The notes below the pieces were generated by a model, which saw only the letters and a program-made list of their open reading frames with translations, was not told the origin of the DNA and ran no database searches. DNA of 64,000 nt from Morella rubra (lineage: Eukaryota > Streptophyta > Magnoliopsida > Fagales > Myricaceae). Position 1 is the first letter of the stretch. Each line of letters starts with the position of its first letter. Shown piece by piece: positions 50,161 to 61,919 of this stretch. The position numbers and the translations under genes were made by a program. The DNA is taken from the NCBI GenBank assembly GCA_003952965.2, contig CM025849.1, positions 20,375,034-20,439,033 of the forward strand, given 5' to 3'.

Positions 50161-50165
50161 TGAAG

Positions 50166-51180
50166 AGAGATTTCAGGCTCTGGTAATTCTTCTGCTTTCA
50201 TTTCGTTCTGTGACTCATCTGTGATCTCTTCACAATAAATTTCATTCACTGGTCCTTGACCCTCCAATAGTAGCAATTTTGTGCCTTGACACTTGTGACC
50301 TGTCGTGAACCGCTCATTACAATTGAAGCATACGCCTTGAGCACGGCGACGTTGCATTTCTTCCCACGATAATCTCTTTATCGGTGAAACCACAGTTTCT
50401 TTCGATGGTGCCGAAAGAGCCAACTGTTGAAACGGTTGAGATTGAGGCCGTACCAAACGTCGTTGCCTTGCCAGCTGCTCCTCACGCAGCCTAGCCAAAC
50501 TGATGGCCTCTTTTAAGGTCTTTGGCTTAAACATTCGTATGCCTTCAGATATTTCTGGTTTCAATCCTCGCATAAACGATCCCACTAGAGCCTTCTGCGT
50601 CCATCCCTGCACACGGTTACCTAGTCTTTCAAATTCTATTTGAAAATCACGTAGAGTACCGTGCTGTTTGAGTTTTGCCAGTGCCTCATCAAAATCTTCA
50701 CATTCTGTAGGACCAAAGCGTGCCCATAGCTCCTCCGAGAATATTTCCCAAGTGATGGCTTGGCCCTCCTGCCTATGAGCTCTACTTAGCCATTGCCACC
50801 ATTGATTTACTTCACCCTCCAGGTGAAATGATTCAATGGCCACCTTTTGATTATTTGTAGTTTCCTGGAATTCAAAAAACTGAGCGGCTCGATCGAACCA
50901 TTCAGTGGGGTCATCACCGCAAAAGCGTGGGAAGTCGAGTTTGGCAACTCGAGCTGCAAACGGCTGTCGGCTACCATCCCGAGATTCATTATGATTATTC
51001 CGAAAAGGGTTGTTCCGAAAAGGGGCCTCTCGATCGACAATGTGGGAGCGACTTTGGTTGGATAATACAGCTTCCGAAAGAGTTCTGAGAGTCTCTTCCA
51101 GGAGTTGCATCCCATCTTGCACACCACTGAGACCAGCTTCCAAGAGCTCAATTATTTACTTGTTAGTCGCCATATCAACC
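50166..51180 (-). mobile_element. Fossil B: gag with zinc knuckle
   Basis: Contains the retrotransposon gag core (LDFPRFCGDDPTEWFDRAAQ, AIESFHLEGEVNQWWQWL, GSFMRGLKPEISEGIRMF) and a CCHC knuckle CFNCNERFTTGHKC. The gag-protease joint continues beyond the CACTA element at 39164, with the target duplication AAG on both sides. Confidence 0.9.
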
Positions 51181-51195
51181 TGCTCTAATACCAAA

Positions 51196-51624
51196 TGATA
51201 GGTCCCAGAGTTTGTTTCACGATGCTAAGGAAGTAACACTAGAAAATTAGATTGATAGAAATTCTCTTCGGGTGAGAATCAGACCACAAGAGTAACTTTT
51301 GAAAATACTGTACTGCCTTTCCTTTATTACGTGCTGAATATAAATACATAAAAGATAACAACCTTCCCCACCACTCAGAAAACAACTCAATAACTCCCCT
51401 ATTCTAAGTAACTGCAATACTAACGTAAACCAATTCTTACGGATAACGTGCAGCAGCTACACGTTCCGGACTTGTTTCTCGCAAGCCACGTGAGCTAAAA
51501 ATTGACCAAGGTTGACCGCGTCTTCAGCACTCTCATCTTCACGTTGCCTACTTCATTGCTCGGTACTCACCCCACGTATGGGGTCTGCACTTTATGGGCA
51601 CATGAGGATCTACGAATCCTATCA
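51196..51624 (-). repeat. LTR of fossil B (5' LTR)
   Basis: 429 bp, TGATAGG...CCTATCA, next to the primer-binding site. Confidence 0.95.
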
Positions 51625-51639
51625 CAGATTCTCATGTAG

Positions 51640-53716
51640 CAGTTTCAAGAGTGCATCCTGATTGCGCAGGGCCTCATCCACCCTGCTACTGCTGTGGTTC
51701 CCAACTCATAGGTAAGGAGTCGGGGTGGAAAGTATCCATAAAGGGCCTCAAAGGGTGAGGTTTAGTAGACGCATGGACATTAGTATTATAGCACCATTCA
51801 ACTAAGGTAAGCCACTGCACCTAAGGCCGGCTCAATAAAAATAGAGGCCTGAAGCAGAGATTAAAAGCGAGGCCTTTTTATTTTTGAATATAATAAAAAA
51901 TATATTTTAACAGATATTAACTTTAAAATGCTCTTGTATTGTATGTAATAAAAATTAAATACTTGTTTTCACAAAATAGAGCTTACCCATGAATTTTGAG
52001 CACAAACAATTTTTGAGGCCTTAATACAAAAAATTATTTCACAATTCAAAGCTTTATATATGAAATATATTTTTTTTTCACTAAACTTCACTCTTACTTG
52101 AGCCTTTTTTTTTCTCCTAATCAAACAATTTGTGGCCTTGCTTGGAGGTAGGGGACTCAGGCAGCCGGCCAAGCTGCCTACCCCTTCAGCCGGCCCTAAC
52201 TGCACCCACAACTTGGGCTTCTCCCCGAGCATGCACCAGAGATCAGTCTCTAAACACTTGTTGACAGCCTCTGTTTGACTGTCTGTTTGTGGATGATATG
52301 TTGTACTGTGAAGTAGTTTGGTGCCCTACATTTTGAATAATTCCGTCCAAAATCTACTAGTGAATATTGGATCTCTGTCTTAGACAGTTGTATGAGGCAA
52401 TCCATGAAGTTTAAAAATCGTGTCAAAAAATGACTGAGCCACATTTTTAGCAGTAGAAGGATGTCGAAGAGGCATGAAGTGAGCGTACTTCATGAGGCGG
52501 TCCACAGCCACATAGATTAGGTTATACCTTGAGATATTGGTAAGCCTTCAATAAAGTCCATAGAGATGTCCCTCCAAGCCTAAGATGGAATCGGTAATGG
52601 CTGAAGTAAACTAGCTGGATATACATTTTCAACTTTACTTTGTTGACAGATCTGACACTCCTGAATGTAATTTTTTATGTCCCTCCTCATCTTAGGCCAA
52701 TAGAAATGCCTGTGAGCTCGCTGGTATGTTTTATCATAACCTGCATGGCCACCGAGTGAACTATCATGCACCACCTGCAACATCTGCTCCTTAAATGGAT
52801 GATTTTCCCCTATATACAACCTACCTTTGTATAGGAGAAATCCATTCTTAAGGACATATTTTTGTGGATCAAGTTTCCCTTCCTAGAGTTTAGTTAAGAT
52901 CTCATAAATGGCCTTATCAGTGTGATAAGTGATTTTAGAGCCTCTAACCATGTAGCTACAGGGAAGGAAATTCGCTGCAACTCGCCTTCTACAATGACAG
53001 CTTCAAATTTCTAGGAAAGGGCATTTGCCACCCTATTCTCTCTTCCTTTTTTGTATTCTACTAGGAAATCATATCCTAGAAGTTTATTGATCCATTTTTG
53101 TTGCATTGGGGTCCCTACTTTCTGCTCCAATGGATGTTTCAAACTCTGTTGGTCAGTCTTCACAAGGAAAGTATGCCCACTTAAATACGGTCTCCATTTC
53201 CTGATTGCTAAAACTAGTGCGAGCAATTCCTTCTCATAAGTAGAGAGTGCTAATAATCTGCCCTTAAGGGCCTGGCGTTAAAAGGCTATAGGCTGCCCAC
53301 CCTGCATCAACACTGCCCCACTCCAACTCCAGATGCGTCACACTCTATAGTAAATGGTTAGTTGAAACTGGGCAAAGCAAAAACTGGAGGTGAAGTCACA
53401 GCCTCCTTCAATATCATAAAATCCTTTGTGGCTACGGAATCCCACTTGAAGCTGTTCTTTGACAACAGGGCAGTTAATGGGGCTGCTATAGAGCCATACC
53501 CCCTTATAAACTTTCGATAGTAACCCGTTAGACCAAGGAACCCCTGAGAGACTTAATAGAGTGAGGAATGGGCCATTCAACCATAGATTTTATCTTGGCT
53601 GGATCGACGCTAACCCCTGCACCAAATATTAAATGCCCTAGGTAGTCCACTTCAATACACTCAAAATTGAAGCCTTGGCATAAAGTCTGTGTTGTCTCGA
53701 CACGATCAATGTCCAT
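51640..53716 (-). mobile_element. Fossil A: integrase, RNase H and reverse transcriptase remnant
   Basis: Minus-strand landmarks: reverse transcriptase end (VDYLGHLIFGAGVSVDPAKI), RNase H (KWRPYLSGHTFLVKTDQQSL, YDFLVEYKKGRENRVANALS), integrase zinc-binding part (VVHDSSLGGHAGYDKTYQRA, CQICQQSKVENVYP) and integrase core further left. Ty3/gypsy order. A 377-bp hAT-like element lies within the integrase region. Confidence 0.8.
51822..52198. mobile_element. hAT-like non-autonomous element, 377 bp, inside fossil A
   Basis: Ends TAAGGCCGGC on the left and GCCGGCCCTA on the right (one mismatch as inverted repeats), flanked by a perfect 8-bp direct repeat ACTGCACC (51814-51821 and 52199-52206). An 8-bp duplication is the hallmark of hAT elements, and TAGGGCCGGC-like ends occur in that group. 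It has no coding capacity. Confidence 0.8.
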
Positions 53717-53759
53717 ATCATCTAGATCTGGCTGATCTAAAATTACCGCATTGCCTTAC

Positions 53760-54704
53760 ATCAAAAATAGTTTAGGATTCTTACAATTATGGCCTGGATG
53801 CCATTTAGAATCACAATTATAGCATAACCCCTTCTCTCTTCTTCTCCCTCATTTGTTTAAGAGTGTTTTTTTGAACCTCAATAGGTGTTTTATCATGTTG
53901 ATTGTGAATATAATTCCTGGTTTGGTTTGAAGAACCCCCACCCCTTGGGTTAAAGGTCATAAATCCCCTTTTACACACTTGCAAGTTTTCTTCCTTCACT
54001 CGAGCAAGTCCATAGGCCATATGGATATTGCTAGGATTAAATATCCTAACTGTCAGCCTAATACCATCCCGTAATCCTCCCAGAAAATAGCTAAGCTTAT
54101 ACCTTTTACTTAAGCCTTTTAACCTGTTAGCAATAGATTCAAAGCGACACTTATAATCTTCCACAGCAGTTACCTGACGTAACTTCATCAAAGTCTCTAT
54201 TTGATCATCATAAGGGTGAGGTCCAAATCTTACTAGAAGCACCCTCACAAACGTATCCCAACTGGTCAGCATCTGTGTGTCCTCCAATTCTTGGAACTAG
54301 GTCAAACCCTTGCCATCCATGTGAAAAGAAGTTATCAGAATGCGATGGTTTGTGTTTGATATAAGTTGTAAAACTGATTTGCTCTGTAAACCCATCCTAC
54401 AGGATCCTCAACATCAAACCTTGGGAAGTCTATCTTCATCGAACATAGATGAACTCCTCCGAAATCTCCTGAGTGCTGATTATGGTGTTGTGGTTGTCCC
54501 CCTGAAGAGGGTACATCAGTTGCGACTTCTCTGTTCTCACAATTGCTTGTATCCCAATGGTGAGAGAACTGAGCTGTTGCATGATCTCCTCAATTTTCTT
54601 TTGATAAGGCTCCTGTTGTATTTTGATTTCATCGACTGTCTCTGCCAGTAGTGCTTGACGAGTACCTTTTGCCATTGATAGGATCAAACAACTCTGATAC
54701 CAAA
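53760..54704 (-). mobile_element. Fossil A: gag
   Basis: Gag core of the plant gypsy type (DTFVRVLLVRFGPHPYDDQI, LRQVTAVEDYKCRFESIANR, YFLGGLRDGIRLTVRIFNPS) with a zinc-knuckle-like region near 53790-53830. The upstream coding part at 54436-54687 has MAKGTRQALLAETVDEIKIQ. It lies directly inside the primer-binding site. Confidence 0.8.
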
Positions 54705-54862
54705 TGTGAAGAACTTTTTTGGATTTTGTATTGTTTGATTGAAATGAAAAGAAAAAGTGCTATATTCGAGGAATAGCAACCTCCCAAACAAAAGTCTGAT
54801 GACAATTCGATAAACTTCCTGAATTCAGAGCTTGGTTGTATAGCCACAGGCTGACTCAACCA
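54705..54862 (-). repeat. Partial 5' LTR of fossil A
   Basis: Starts TGTGAAGAACTTTTTTGG directly after the primer-binding site complement; clear similarity to 33632-33750, weaker beyond that. The outer end is not found. Confidence 0.6.
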
Positions 54863-54905
54863 ATTCCAAGATGTGGTGCCTTCATCTCAGATCTTGGTTG
54901 GGAGG

Positions 54906-55955
54906 TCAGTCAGGAAGGCCCATGACTGGGTCTTCGGTCATTCTCTTCTTAACATCCTCAAAAGCTTTCATAGCTTGAAGAGACCACTTGAACTCTCCTT
55001 TCTTCATGCACTCCGTGAGAGGAGCCATAATAGTGCTAAACTCCTTAATGAATCGCCAATAAAAGGTACCTAAACCATGAAAAATTTTAACGTCATGAAT
55101 AGATTTGGGCATTGACCAATCTACAATTGCTTGCACTTTCTTAGGGTCAACAGACACTCCATCAAAGGAAACAATGAATCCTAGGAAGACAACACTAGTG
55201 GTAAAGAAAGAACACTTCTTCACATTAGCATATAGGTTCTCTTTTCGGAGGGTGGAACAAACCTAAGTGAGATGTTTTAAGTGTTGCTCACGAGACTTAC
55301 GAAAAATGACAATGTCATCAAAGTAGACCACTAGCAATTGTCCCATGAAAGGCCTAAGAGCATGGGTCATGACCCACATGATTGTACTAGGGGCATTAGA
55401 AAGACTAAACGGCATGACTTGCCACTCGTAAAGACCACCCTTTTTCTTGAAGGCCGCCGTCCACTCATCACCTGGGTTGACCCTAATTTGATGGTATCCA
55501 CTCTTAAGGTCGATCTTAGAAAAGATTGTGGCGTCAGTCATCATGTCCAACATATCATCAAGCCTAGGGATGGGGAAAAAATACTTGACAGTGATCTTAT
55601 TGATGGCTCAACTATTAACACACATTCTCCAAGAGCCGTCTTTCTTGGGTGTCAGCAGGGTTGGAACTGCACAAGGGCTCAAGCTCTCATGGAGAAACCC
55701 CTTGTGAAGGAGTTCACCCACTTGGCATTGGAGCTCGGCATGCGCAGAGGGATTCATCTTATAATGAGGCAATTTTTGGAGAGATGCCCCCATAACAAAA
55801 TCTATGGCATGTTGAATGTCTCGTAAAGATGGCAAATGATCAAGGAGATCCGCAGGGAAAACATCTTGAAATTTCCAAAGATCCTCTTGGGCCTTCTTAG
55901 GAGGCACTACTGCCAGAGAATTAGATGGAACTTCTGGAACAATTACTGCAAACAC
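54906..55955 (-). mobile_element. Fossil C: reverse transcriptase region
   Basis: Reverse transcriptase landmarks in order: [97 protein letters not shown] and VVFLGFIVSFDGVSVDPKKV. Wording such as SPCAVP and FLGFIVS resembles chromovirus-type pol. Clade left open. Confidence 0.85.
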
Positions 55956-56349
55956 AACAGACTCCCTTACAAGGTCTCACTCAAACTCCGTTGACCTAAT
56001 AATATTTAACCCCTTTTTTTCTACAACTATCTTAGGATGATGGACATCAACATGCTTTGGGGGAAGAGGATTAAGGAGAATCTTCTTTCACTTGTACAAA
56101 AATAAACAAGAGTAGGAGCGACCATGTATAGTCACATCCAAATTGAACAACCACGAGTGACCAAGGATAACATGACCTACATCCATAGGGATAACATCAC
56201 ACCATATGTGATCCTTGTACTCTAGAACTGAATGGGCACAAGACAACGTTCCTTCACTGCTATGGAGGAAGTATCAACCCACAAGACACCATAGGAGTTA
56301 GGGTGAGAGACTGGTTGTAACCCAAGATAAGAAACAGTAGTAGAGGAAA

Positions 56350-57655
56350 CTACAATAAAATCACTTCCACTTCTATAATGACCTTGCAACCCTTATCATT
56401 GATTTTTATATAAGTATGAAAGATAGCATGACAACGGCAATCATCAGCATCTTTGGGCTGGGTAAGGACACGATGAACAACACCCATCGGGGAGGTGTCG
56501 GGGAGTAGAGTTGTACAAAGCCTAGAGGGGATAGCTTTAATACAGCCTACAATAACATCATCACCTTCACCTAAGTCACTAAACTCATCAATTGGAGGCT
56601 CATAAACTTGCTCAACTAGGTGGTCCTCATCACACATGCTGGTATATCCCTCAAGGACCAGAGACCTACTGAGACAACTTGTGGACATATAACCAAAACC
56701 CTTACAATTAAAACATTGCACACATGAGTTAGTACAAGGAGCATCAATGCCCTTTCCCTTAATATTCCTGACAAGGGGCACACTAGGAGGCGGAGGCCCT
56801 AACACAGATTTAGATTGTGAGGGTGAAGGCTAGGGAGGAAAAGGATGAGTGTCGCCATGTTTTTTGTAAGGAGTCCTAGTAACCAACTTGTAGTCTTGAA
56901 CCAAAGTGTAGGCACGATCAAGGGTAGAGACTCCTCTAAGGACAAGCTCTCTCTTAAGGTCATCATGTAAGCCATGCCTAAATCAGCTCAAAGTCATAAC
57001 CTCATCCCCAAAAATGTGACAACCCATCTTAAACTCATCAAATTGAGCCACATATTCAATCACAGACCCGTTACCCTATTGAAGGGCATTCCACTGTTCT
57101 AACAAATTTCTCATGTAAGATTGAGGAATGTATTTCTCTTGAAAACAATGCTTCATTTCAACCCAAGTTTCAATTGAAGGCACATGACACCTTAGAAGTA
57201 GATCCTCTATGCTCCCCCAATAAAGCTGAGCATTACCAACTAACTTCAAACTAGCAAATTGCACTCGTTTATCTTCGGACACTCTGTACCACTTAAAGTG
57301 AATGATCCATATCCTTAATCCATTGAGTATAAACTCAAGGATCTAGAGAGCCATCAAAGGTAAGGGCATATAGTTTAATGAACTTGAAGAGCCGCTCTTC
57401 GTGATTTCGCGGAGACTCGTTACTTTTGGGGAAGTGATCTCGCTCTCGATTGTGATCCCTATTGCTACGATCACGCTTATTGTGCATCCCGCCATCTCTC
57501 CTCTCACAAGGAAGTTTATGATGGGGCGCATCAGAATGCTCATCGTCATATTGGTGACTTGGGAACTCTAAGGTCTTAACCCTAGTAGCTAGGTCTCTGT
57601 TTTCTTGATGAGCTGCCGTTGGGTCCATTTGGACATCACCTAACTGGGTGGTCAA
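56350..57655 (-). mobile_element. Fossil C: gag and zinc-knuckle region
   Basis: Gag core (KRVQFASLKLVGNAQLYWGS, MKHCFQEKYIPQSYMRNLLE) at 57076-57282, an acidic/basic N-terminal part at 57335-57655, and a CCHC-like CFNCKGFGYMSTSC near 56690 with the start of a protease-like part after it. Confidence 0.75.
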
Positions 57656-58830
57656 CTGGGTTATTTGTTAGGTCAAGGCCTCAAAGTGAGTAAGGACCAT
57701 GCTTGGGGAAACTAAGCTAGGGTTAATATACGACCGCTACTCAAATGCATGCAACACCAACCTAAAAATACAATTGAGATCAATAAACAAAAGATGCAAG
57801 TAAATGAAAAATAAGAACTCAAGCAAAAATAGATTTTGGTTTTGGGAATTAGCAAAATCCAAATAGTGCAGAAAATTAGTGTTGAGTTTCAAAATAATAA
57901 CGCAAGGACTAAACACGATGCACCAAAATGCACTAAAAACGAAGTGAAACAAGCGCACCTCATATTGCAAGTGAACATAATGATGAAGCAGCAGTTGAAG
58001 GGGCCGAAGAGGTGAGAAACAAATGAAGCAGGTGTTGTATAGTTTAAATTAGAGCCAAAATGGAGGAAAAGTACCAAAAATGATTTGAATCGGTGAGAAA
58101 AAAACCGAAATGAGGTGAATTTCAGCCAAAAAGTAAAGGTGTCGGCCTGAACGGGGTGTGTATCAACCAAAATCGGAACATATCAACTTGAACCGAGCAA
58201 TATCGGCCAGTAGCAGGAAATATTGGTCGAAATCGGGAAAATCAGTTGGAATTGCTTAAACTGGCCGAAACGAGGGGCTACCAACGGCAAAAATGTGCGG
58301 GCTTCACCTATGGAGACTGAAAAACACAAAGAACTTGAAAACCACACTCAAATCTTGAAGAATCAACTCGAAAATCACCGAAAATGCTTGAGACAGATTT
58401 GGACTGCTGTAAAAAGGTGAGACAGTGGTGGCTAGAGCTCCGTGGGGTGGAAGCAACCAACCAACACACCGGGAAACACCAAGATGCTAAACACGATAGT
58501 GGGCAATGTGTGGAGGGGAATAGTGTTGCACAACCAAAAGGAAATGAGAAAAAATAAAGAAACTGGGCATGCTGGGCTCTGATACCAATTTGATGCGGAA
58601 TATAATCAAGAAATAAGAATGAGATAGAGAAATCAAGAAATAATGGAGAAGAAGAGAAGAATAAAGCCAAGGAAAGGGGAAAAACATCACATTTGAGTGC
58701 AAAAGGCAACGGCCAATAAGCTTTATAATCTAAGTCTCCATAATTTAAAGTTCTCACAAACCTTAAATAGAGAACAAAAGGTCTTTAGCAAACCCTACAA
58801 GTCCATGGGCTAAAGCCTAATAAAAACATA

Positions 58831-59317
58831 GGGGTAAAGTCATAGTTAGCTCCTTAACTTTCAAAATGACGATTTAAGACCCTCAACTTTTGAAACTCAT
58901 CAATTCACGCCCCTCGTCCAAATTAGGCATTAAGTCCGACAGAAAATCATGCAAAATGATCGAAATGCCCCTCCAATACTAATTTTAAAAATAAATAAAA
59001 ATAATAAAAATTTAAGAAATAAATTAAAAAAATAAATAGATATTGAAATAGAGTTCAATATTTTTATTTAAAAAAAAATATTATTTTTTTTAAAATATCA
59101 TTTTTATTTTAAATTTAATTTTTAATAATTTTTTAAATTTTATTAGAGGGAATTTGAGTCATTTTTCATGCTTTTTTGTCTGATTTAACGCCTAATTTGG
59201 ACGTAGGGCATGAATTGATGAGTTTCAAAAGTTAAGAGTCTTAAATTGTCATTTTGAAAGTTACTGGGCTAACTAAATTTTTGCTCATACTTACGAGGCT
59301 AACTGTGATTTTACCCC
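58831..59317. mobile_element. Mutator-like MITE, 487 bp, inside the LTR of fossil C
   Basis: Inverted ends GGGGTAAAGTCA... and ...GATTTTACCCC, with long arms (ACTTTCAAAATGAC; AACTTTTGAAACTCATCAATT and its complement). Flanked by a perfect 10-bp direct repeat TAAAAACATA (58821-58830 and 59318-59327). The AT-rich core has no coding sequence. Confidence 0.85.
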
Positions 59318-59539
59318 TAAAAACATAATAACTACTAAGCTATTAAAATATAAATCACAACCAAATAATGCAAAACAATTGATTAAATGTCCCCATTATA
59401 GAGCATGAGTGCCCTCAAAAGAATTCTGAACATTTTATGAGGCCGTTTCTAGGCAACAAGTGAACAATGAAAAATCGGTTATTTATTTCACTACCTATCT
59501 ATCTCATGGTAGTAGATTGATATTACTGCAGTTGATGGG

Positions 59540-60440
59540 TTTCACTTAGGTGACTTTCCTTTTCGTTTATTTGAGGGCCTCCATTCATCATGGTCGATTA
59601 ACTGCTTGGATGTTAGATCTTGTGTTGGCAAAAATTGAAAAGAAAATTGCAAGGTGGAAACATAGTGTTCTTTCTAGAGGAGGTCTTTTAGTTGTACTCA
59701 AACATGTCCTAAATAGTATGCCTATTCATGTTCTCTCAGTCCTTTTAGTTCCAAAGTGGTGATCTCTAAAAATTCACAACCGGTTTGCTGATTTTTTCTG
59801 TGGTTCAGCAAATGGAAAGAGGAAAAGCAAGGGGTGTCTTGGCACAATATTTGTAAACCTCGTGACGAAGGTGGTTTCAGTATTAGAGATCTTTTAGAAG
59901 TTAAACTAGCATTGAAGACAAAATTTGCTTCAAAGATTTTATTGGATGATTCTTTGTGGGTAGAATTTTTCCGTGGACATTCCAAATTCTTTGCCATCTA
60001 CAATTGTGATTAAGTGAGGTGATTTAACCTTTTGGAAAGTAGTGGGTTCTTGCATCCCTAAGATCCTACAATCATGTTGTTGGCGGATAGGAGACGGTCA
60101 GTTGAATTTTTGGTTTGATAATTGGATAGAAAATGGTCCTTTATTTGATTTGGTGCTTATCGTTCAGAATCTGAACTCAAGTCTTAGTAATGTTTTTTAA
60201 CGGTCAAATTGGGACCTAGTTTAGCTTGAGGATCATGTTGGTGCTACTATTTTTTCCAATATTATTTCATCACGCCCTCGATTGCGAAACTATTCTGATA
60301 CTCTCATTTGGAAGAGGACTCAAAAGGTACGTTTATAACTCAAAGAGTTTGGTAGCTCCTTTGAACCAAATTTACTAAGATTAATTGGTGTCGTTGGGAA
60401 TGGCATAAGCATCTTCCTTTGCAAGATGTCATTGGTTATG
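59540..60440 (+). pseudogene. Degraded LINE fragment (reverse transcriptase end)
   Basis: Plus-strand remnants resemble the C-terminal part of plant LINE ORF2: GRLTAWMLDLVLAKIEKKIA, RWKHSVLSRGGLLVVLKHVL, then FTFWKVVGSCIPKILQSC-like and WRIGDGQLNFWFDNW (the zf-RVT linker). Many stops and frame changes. It is not part of the LINE at 220-6440, which lies on the other strand and belongs to a different copy. Confidence 0.7.
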
Positions 60441-61919
60441 TGAAGATCGATTTATAATTATTTACCTGTTGATGCTTGCATTAATCATCTTGGCATTCTT
60501 GTTGTTTACCTTTATTAATGCATATTGTATGAAGCTAGAAAGAATGTAATGGTTTGAGATCTTGTAATTTAATATGGGCAAATTGGATTGTGACAATTGG
60601 AACTCCAATCCATCTAATCAAACGTGCCCTTAACCATTCGGATGGGTTTTGTAGATTTTAAACCAGAGTAGAAACCTAGAGAAACAACAAGCAAAAACAC
60701 CTCATTTTCTCTCCCTCTTCTGTCTCACAATCTCCTACTAGAAAGCACTGCAAAATCCCTCATTTATTGCTCTTTCGAAGAGCCCTTTGCATGCATCTAT
60801 TCTCATGCCTTTTTTTTTTTTTTATTTGTAACCAAAAATATTAAATTTTTGATTTTTAATTTCAGATCTTGAAGTTAAAGTTTTGGCCACCAATAGACGC
60901 ATTTGGTTGTTGTTGAATGGTTTGGAGTATGTGGTTGTTTTGTGTGTATTTTCCTAGTGTGTAGTGGTGTTTTGTGGTGGTTGTTAGAAAGAGGAGAAGG
61001 TTGGCCATGGCGGAGTTAACTAGGAATCCACTCCAATGAGTTTGTATGGCTTATGTATGTATTAGGTTAGTAATCCTCAATGGTATCATTGTGGGATAGG
61101 TGTTTGAAGAGCTTACCTAGCATTCAAATCGAGAGGTGTGCTGCAGAAGTCATGTGTAAGTTTTGACACCATTCGGACGCTCTGATATATGGGTTTATAC
61201 TTCTATTGAAACATCAATGCTCATTCTGACATTTTTACTGACCTTGCAAATGGTTTTTTTGCAAGTTGACGGGTGATTAAGCATCTATGAACTTCTTCTT
61301 CAGTGGTAGACAAGAGCTCCATCCAACACGACAGTGGGAGCTCCACTCCTACAATGTCCTTGATGGAGCATCAAGCAATGATCTTTGTGAGATCAGTAGT
61401 GGTTGAGGGCAAGTATCATTCCTAAACATTGAGGAGATGTCGTTCGAGAAACGGGCAATTAGGGACTTAATGAAGTTTCAGAGATGGATCGCATTTGTGA
61501 AGGGCATTTTTTACATTCAGGGATATAGTGTAGGAGTTCTATGCTACAGTACTGACAGTCCCGCATCAATCTTCAATATCTACATGTTCAAGTGGTAGAT
61601 ACAAAGGCAAACCCTTAGTTTATGGACTACATCTAAGTCTCATAAATACCTTCGGAACAGATCTACAATGAAGCCAACCAAAAACTCATGGATTTGGCCA
61701 TCTGGAAAGGCATCCTGAAACCTAGAGACCATCTAGCTAGAGGTAGTTGCTATAACATAGTAAATGCCAATAAGATCCGAATCTGAATTTTAAACCAATA
61801 CACACTCAGTGTGTCAAAATCAGGATCCAAACCAAAGAGTTGGCTCTTTAATCTAAGGCTACAAAATCTGTATGAGGATAACACTATGCAACAAGTACTC
61901 AAATGCCCAAAAATCATAT
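60441..61919. other. Intergenic, nothing recognised
   Basis: No coding similarity or repeat end could be supported; a T-run lies near 60810. Confidence 0.4.

Larger units (their letters stand above)
39165..50162 (-). mobile_element. CACTA (En/Spm) transposon, 11.0 kb, both ends present
   Basis: Starts CACTACAACA and ends TGTTGTAGTG, perfect inverted termini, with the 3-bp target duplication AAG at 39162-39164 and 50163-50165, as expected for CACTA elements. Genes run on the minus strand: an extra plant-transposon-protein-like gene (about 47110-48183), a TNPD-like transposase (41868-45470) and a TNPA-like protein (40240-41960). The ends carry (G)TCGCTGAAA-type and GTTCGAAC-type repeats. The structure is whole, but the genes appear to contain frame breaks, so it may depend on a relative for movement. 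Confidence 0.95.
34475..51624 (-). mobile_element. Ty3/gypsy fossil B (chromovirus), nested in A
   Basis: Minus-strand element flanked by the 5-bp target duplication CAGAT (34470-34474 and 51625-51629). LTRs are 34475-34910 and 51196-51624, with a primer-binding site of initiator tRNA-Met type beside the right LTR (complement GCTCTAATACCA at 51182-51193) and a polypurine tract beside the left one. Gag, protease, reverse transcriptase, RNase H, integrase and chromodomain-like parts are all recognisable. The LTRs differ at about nine of roughly 430 positions plus one 7-bp indel, so it is fairly recent compared with A. It is interrupted by two DNA transposons and has several further breaks. Without the two insertions it would be about 5.2 kb. 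Confidence 0.93.
33632..54862 (-). mobile_element. Ty3/gypsy fossil A (chromovirus-like), host of the nest
   Basis: Minus-strand element. Its 3' LTR is at 33632-33976. Internal sequence is at 33977-34474 (integrase end and chromodomain-like region) and at 51625-54704 (integrase, RNase H, reverse transcriptase remnant, gag). A primer-binding site complementary to initiator tRNA-Met (54691-54702 on the plus strand reads ACTCTGATACCA) and part of the 5' LTR from 54705 follow. About 120 bp of the two LTRs align clearly with many differences, so it is old. Element B and a small hAT-like element lie inside it. It is broken in many places. Confidence 0.85.
54906..59430 (-). mobile_element. Ty3/gypsy fossil C, partial
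   Basis: Minus-strand element. The right LTR begins at 58591 (TGATGCGGAATA), next to the complement of an initiator-tRNA-Met primer-binding site (58574-58587, GGGCTCTGATACCA). Gag, protease and reverse transcriptase parts extend left to about 54906. No left LTR or integrase was found. The LTR carries a MITE, and its outer end is uncertain. Broken and old. Confidence 0.8.

Noticed and set aside
54705-54905. Idea that fossil A inserted into fossil C
   Set aside because: No sequence of C was found to the left of 33632 and no target duplication joins the two sides, so simple adjacency or later rearrangement is equally likely.
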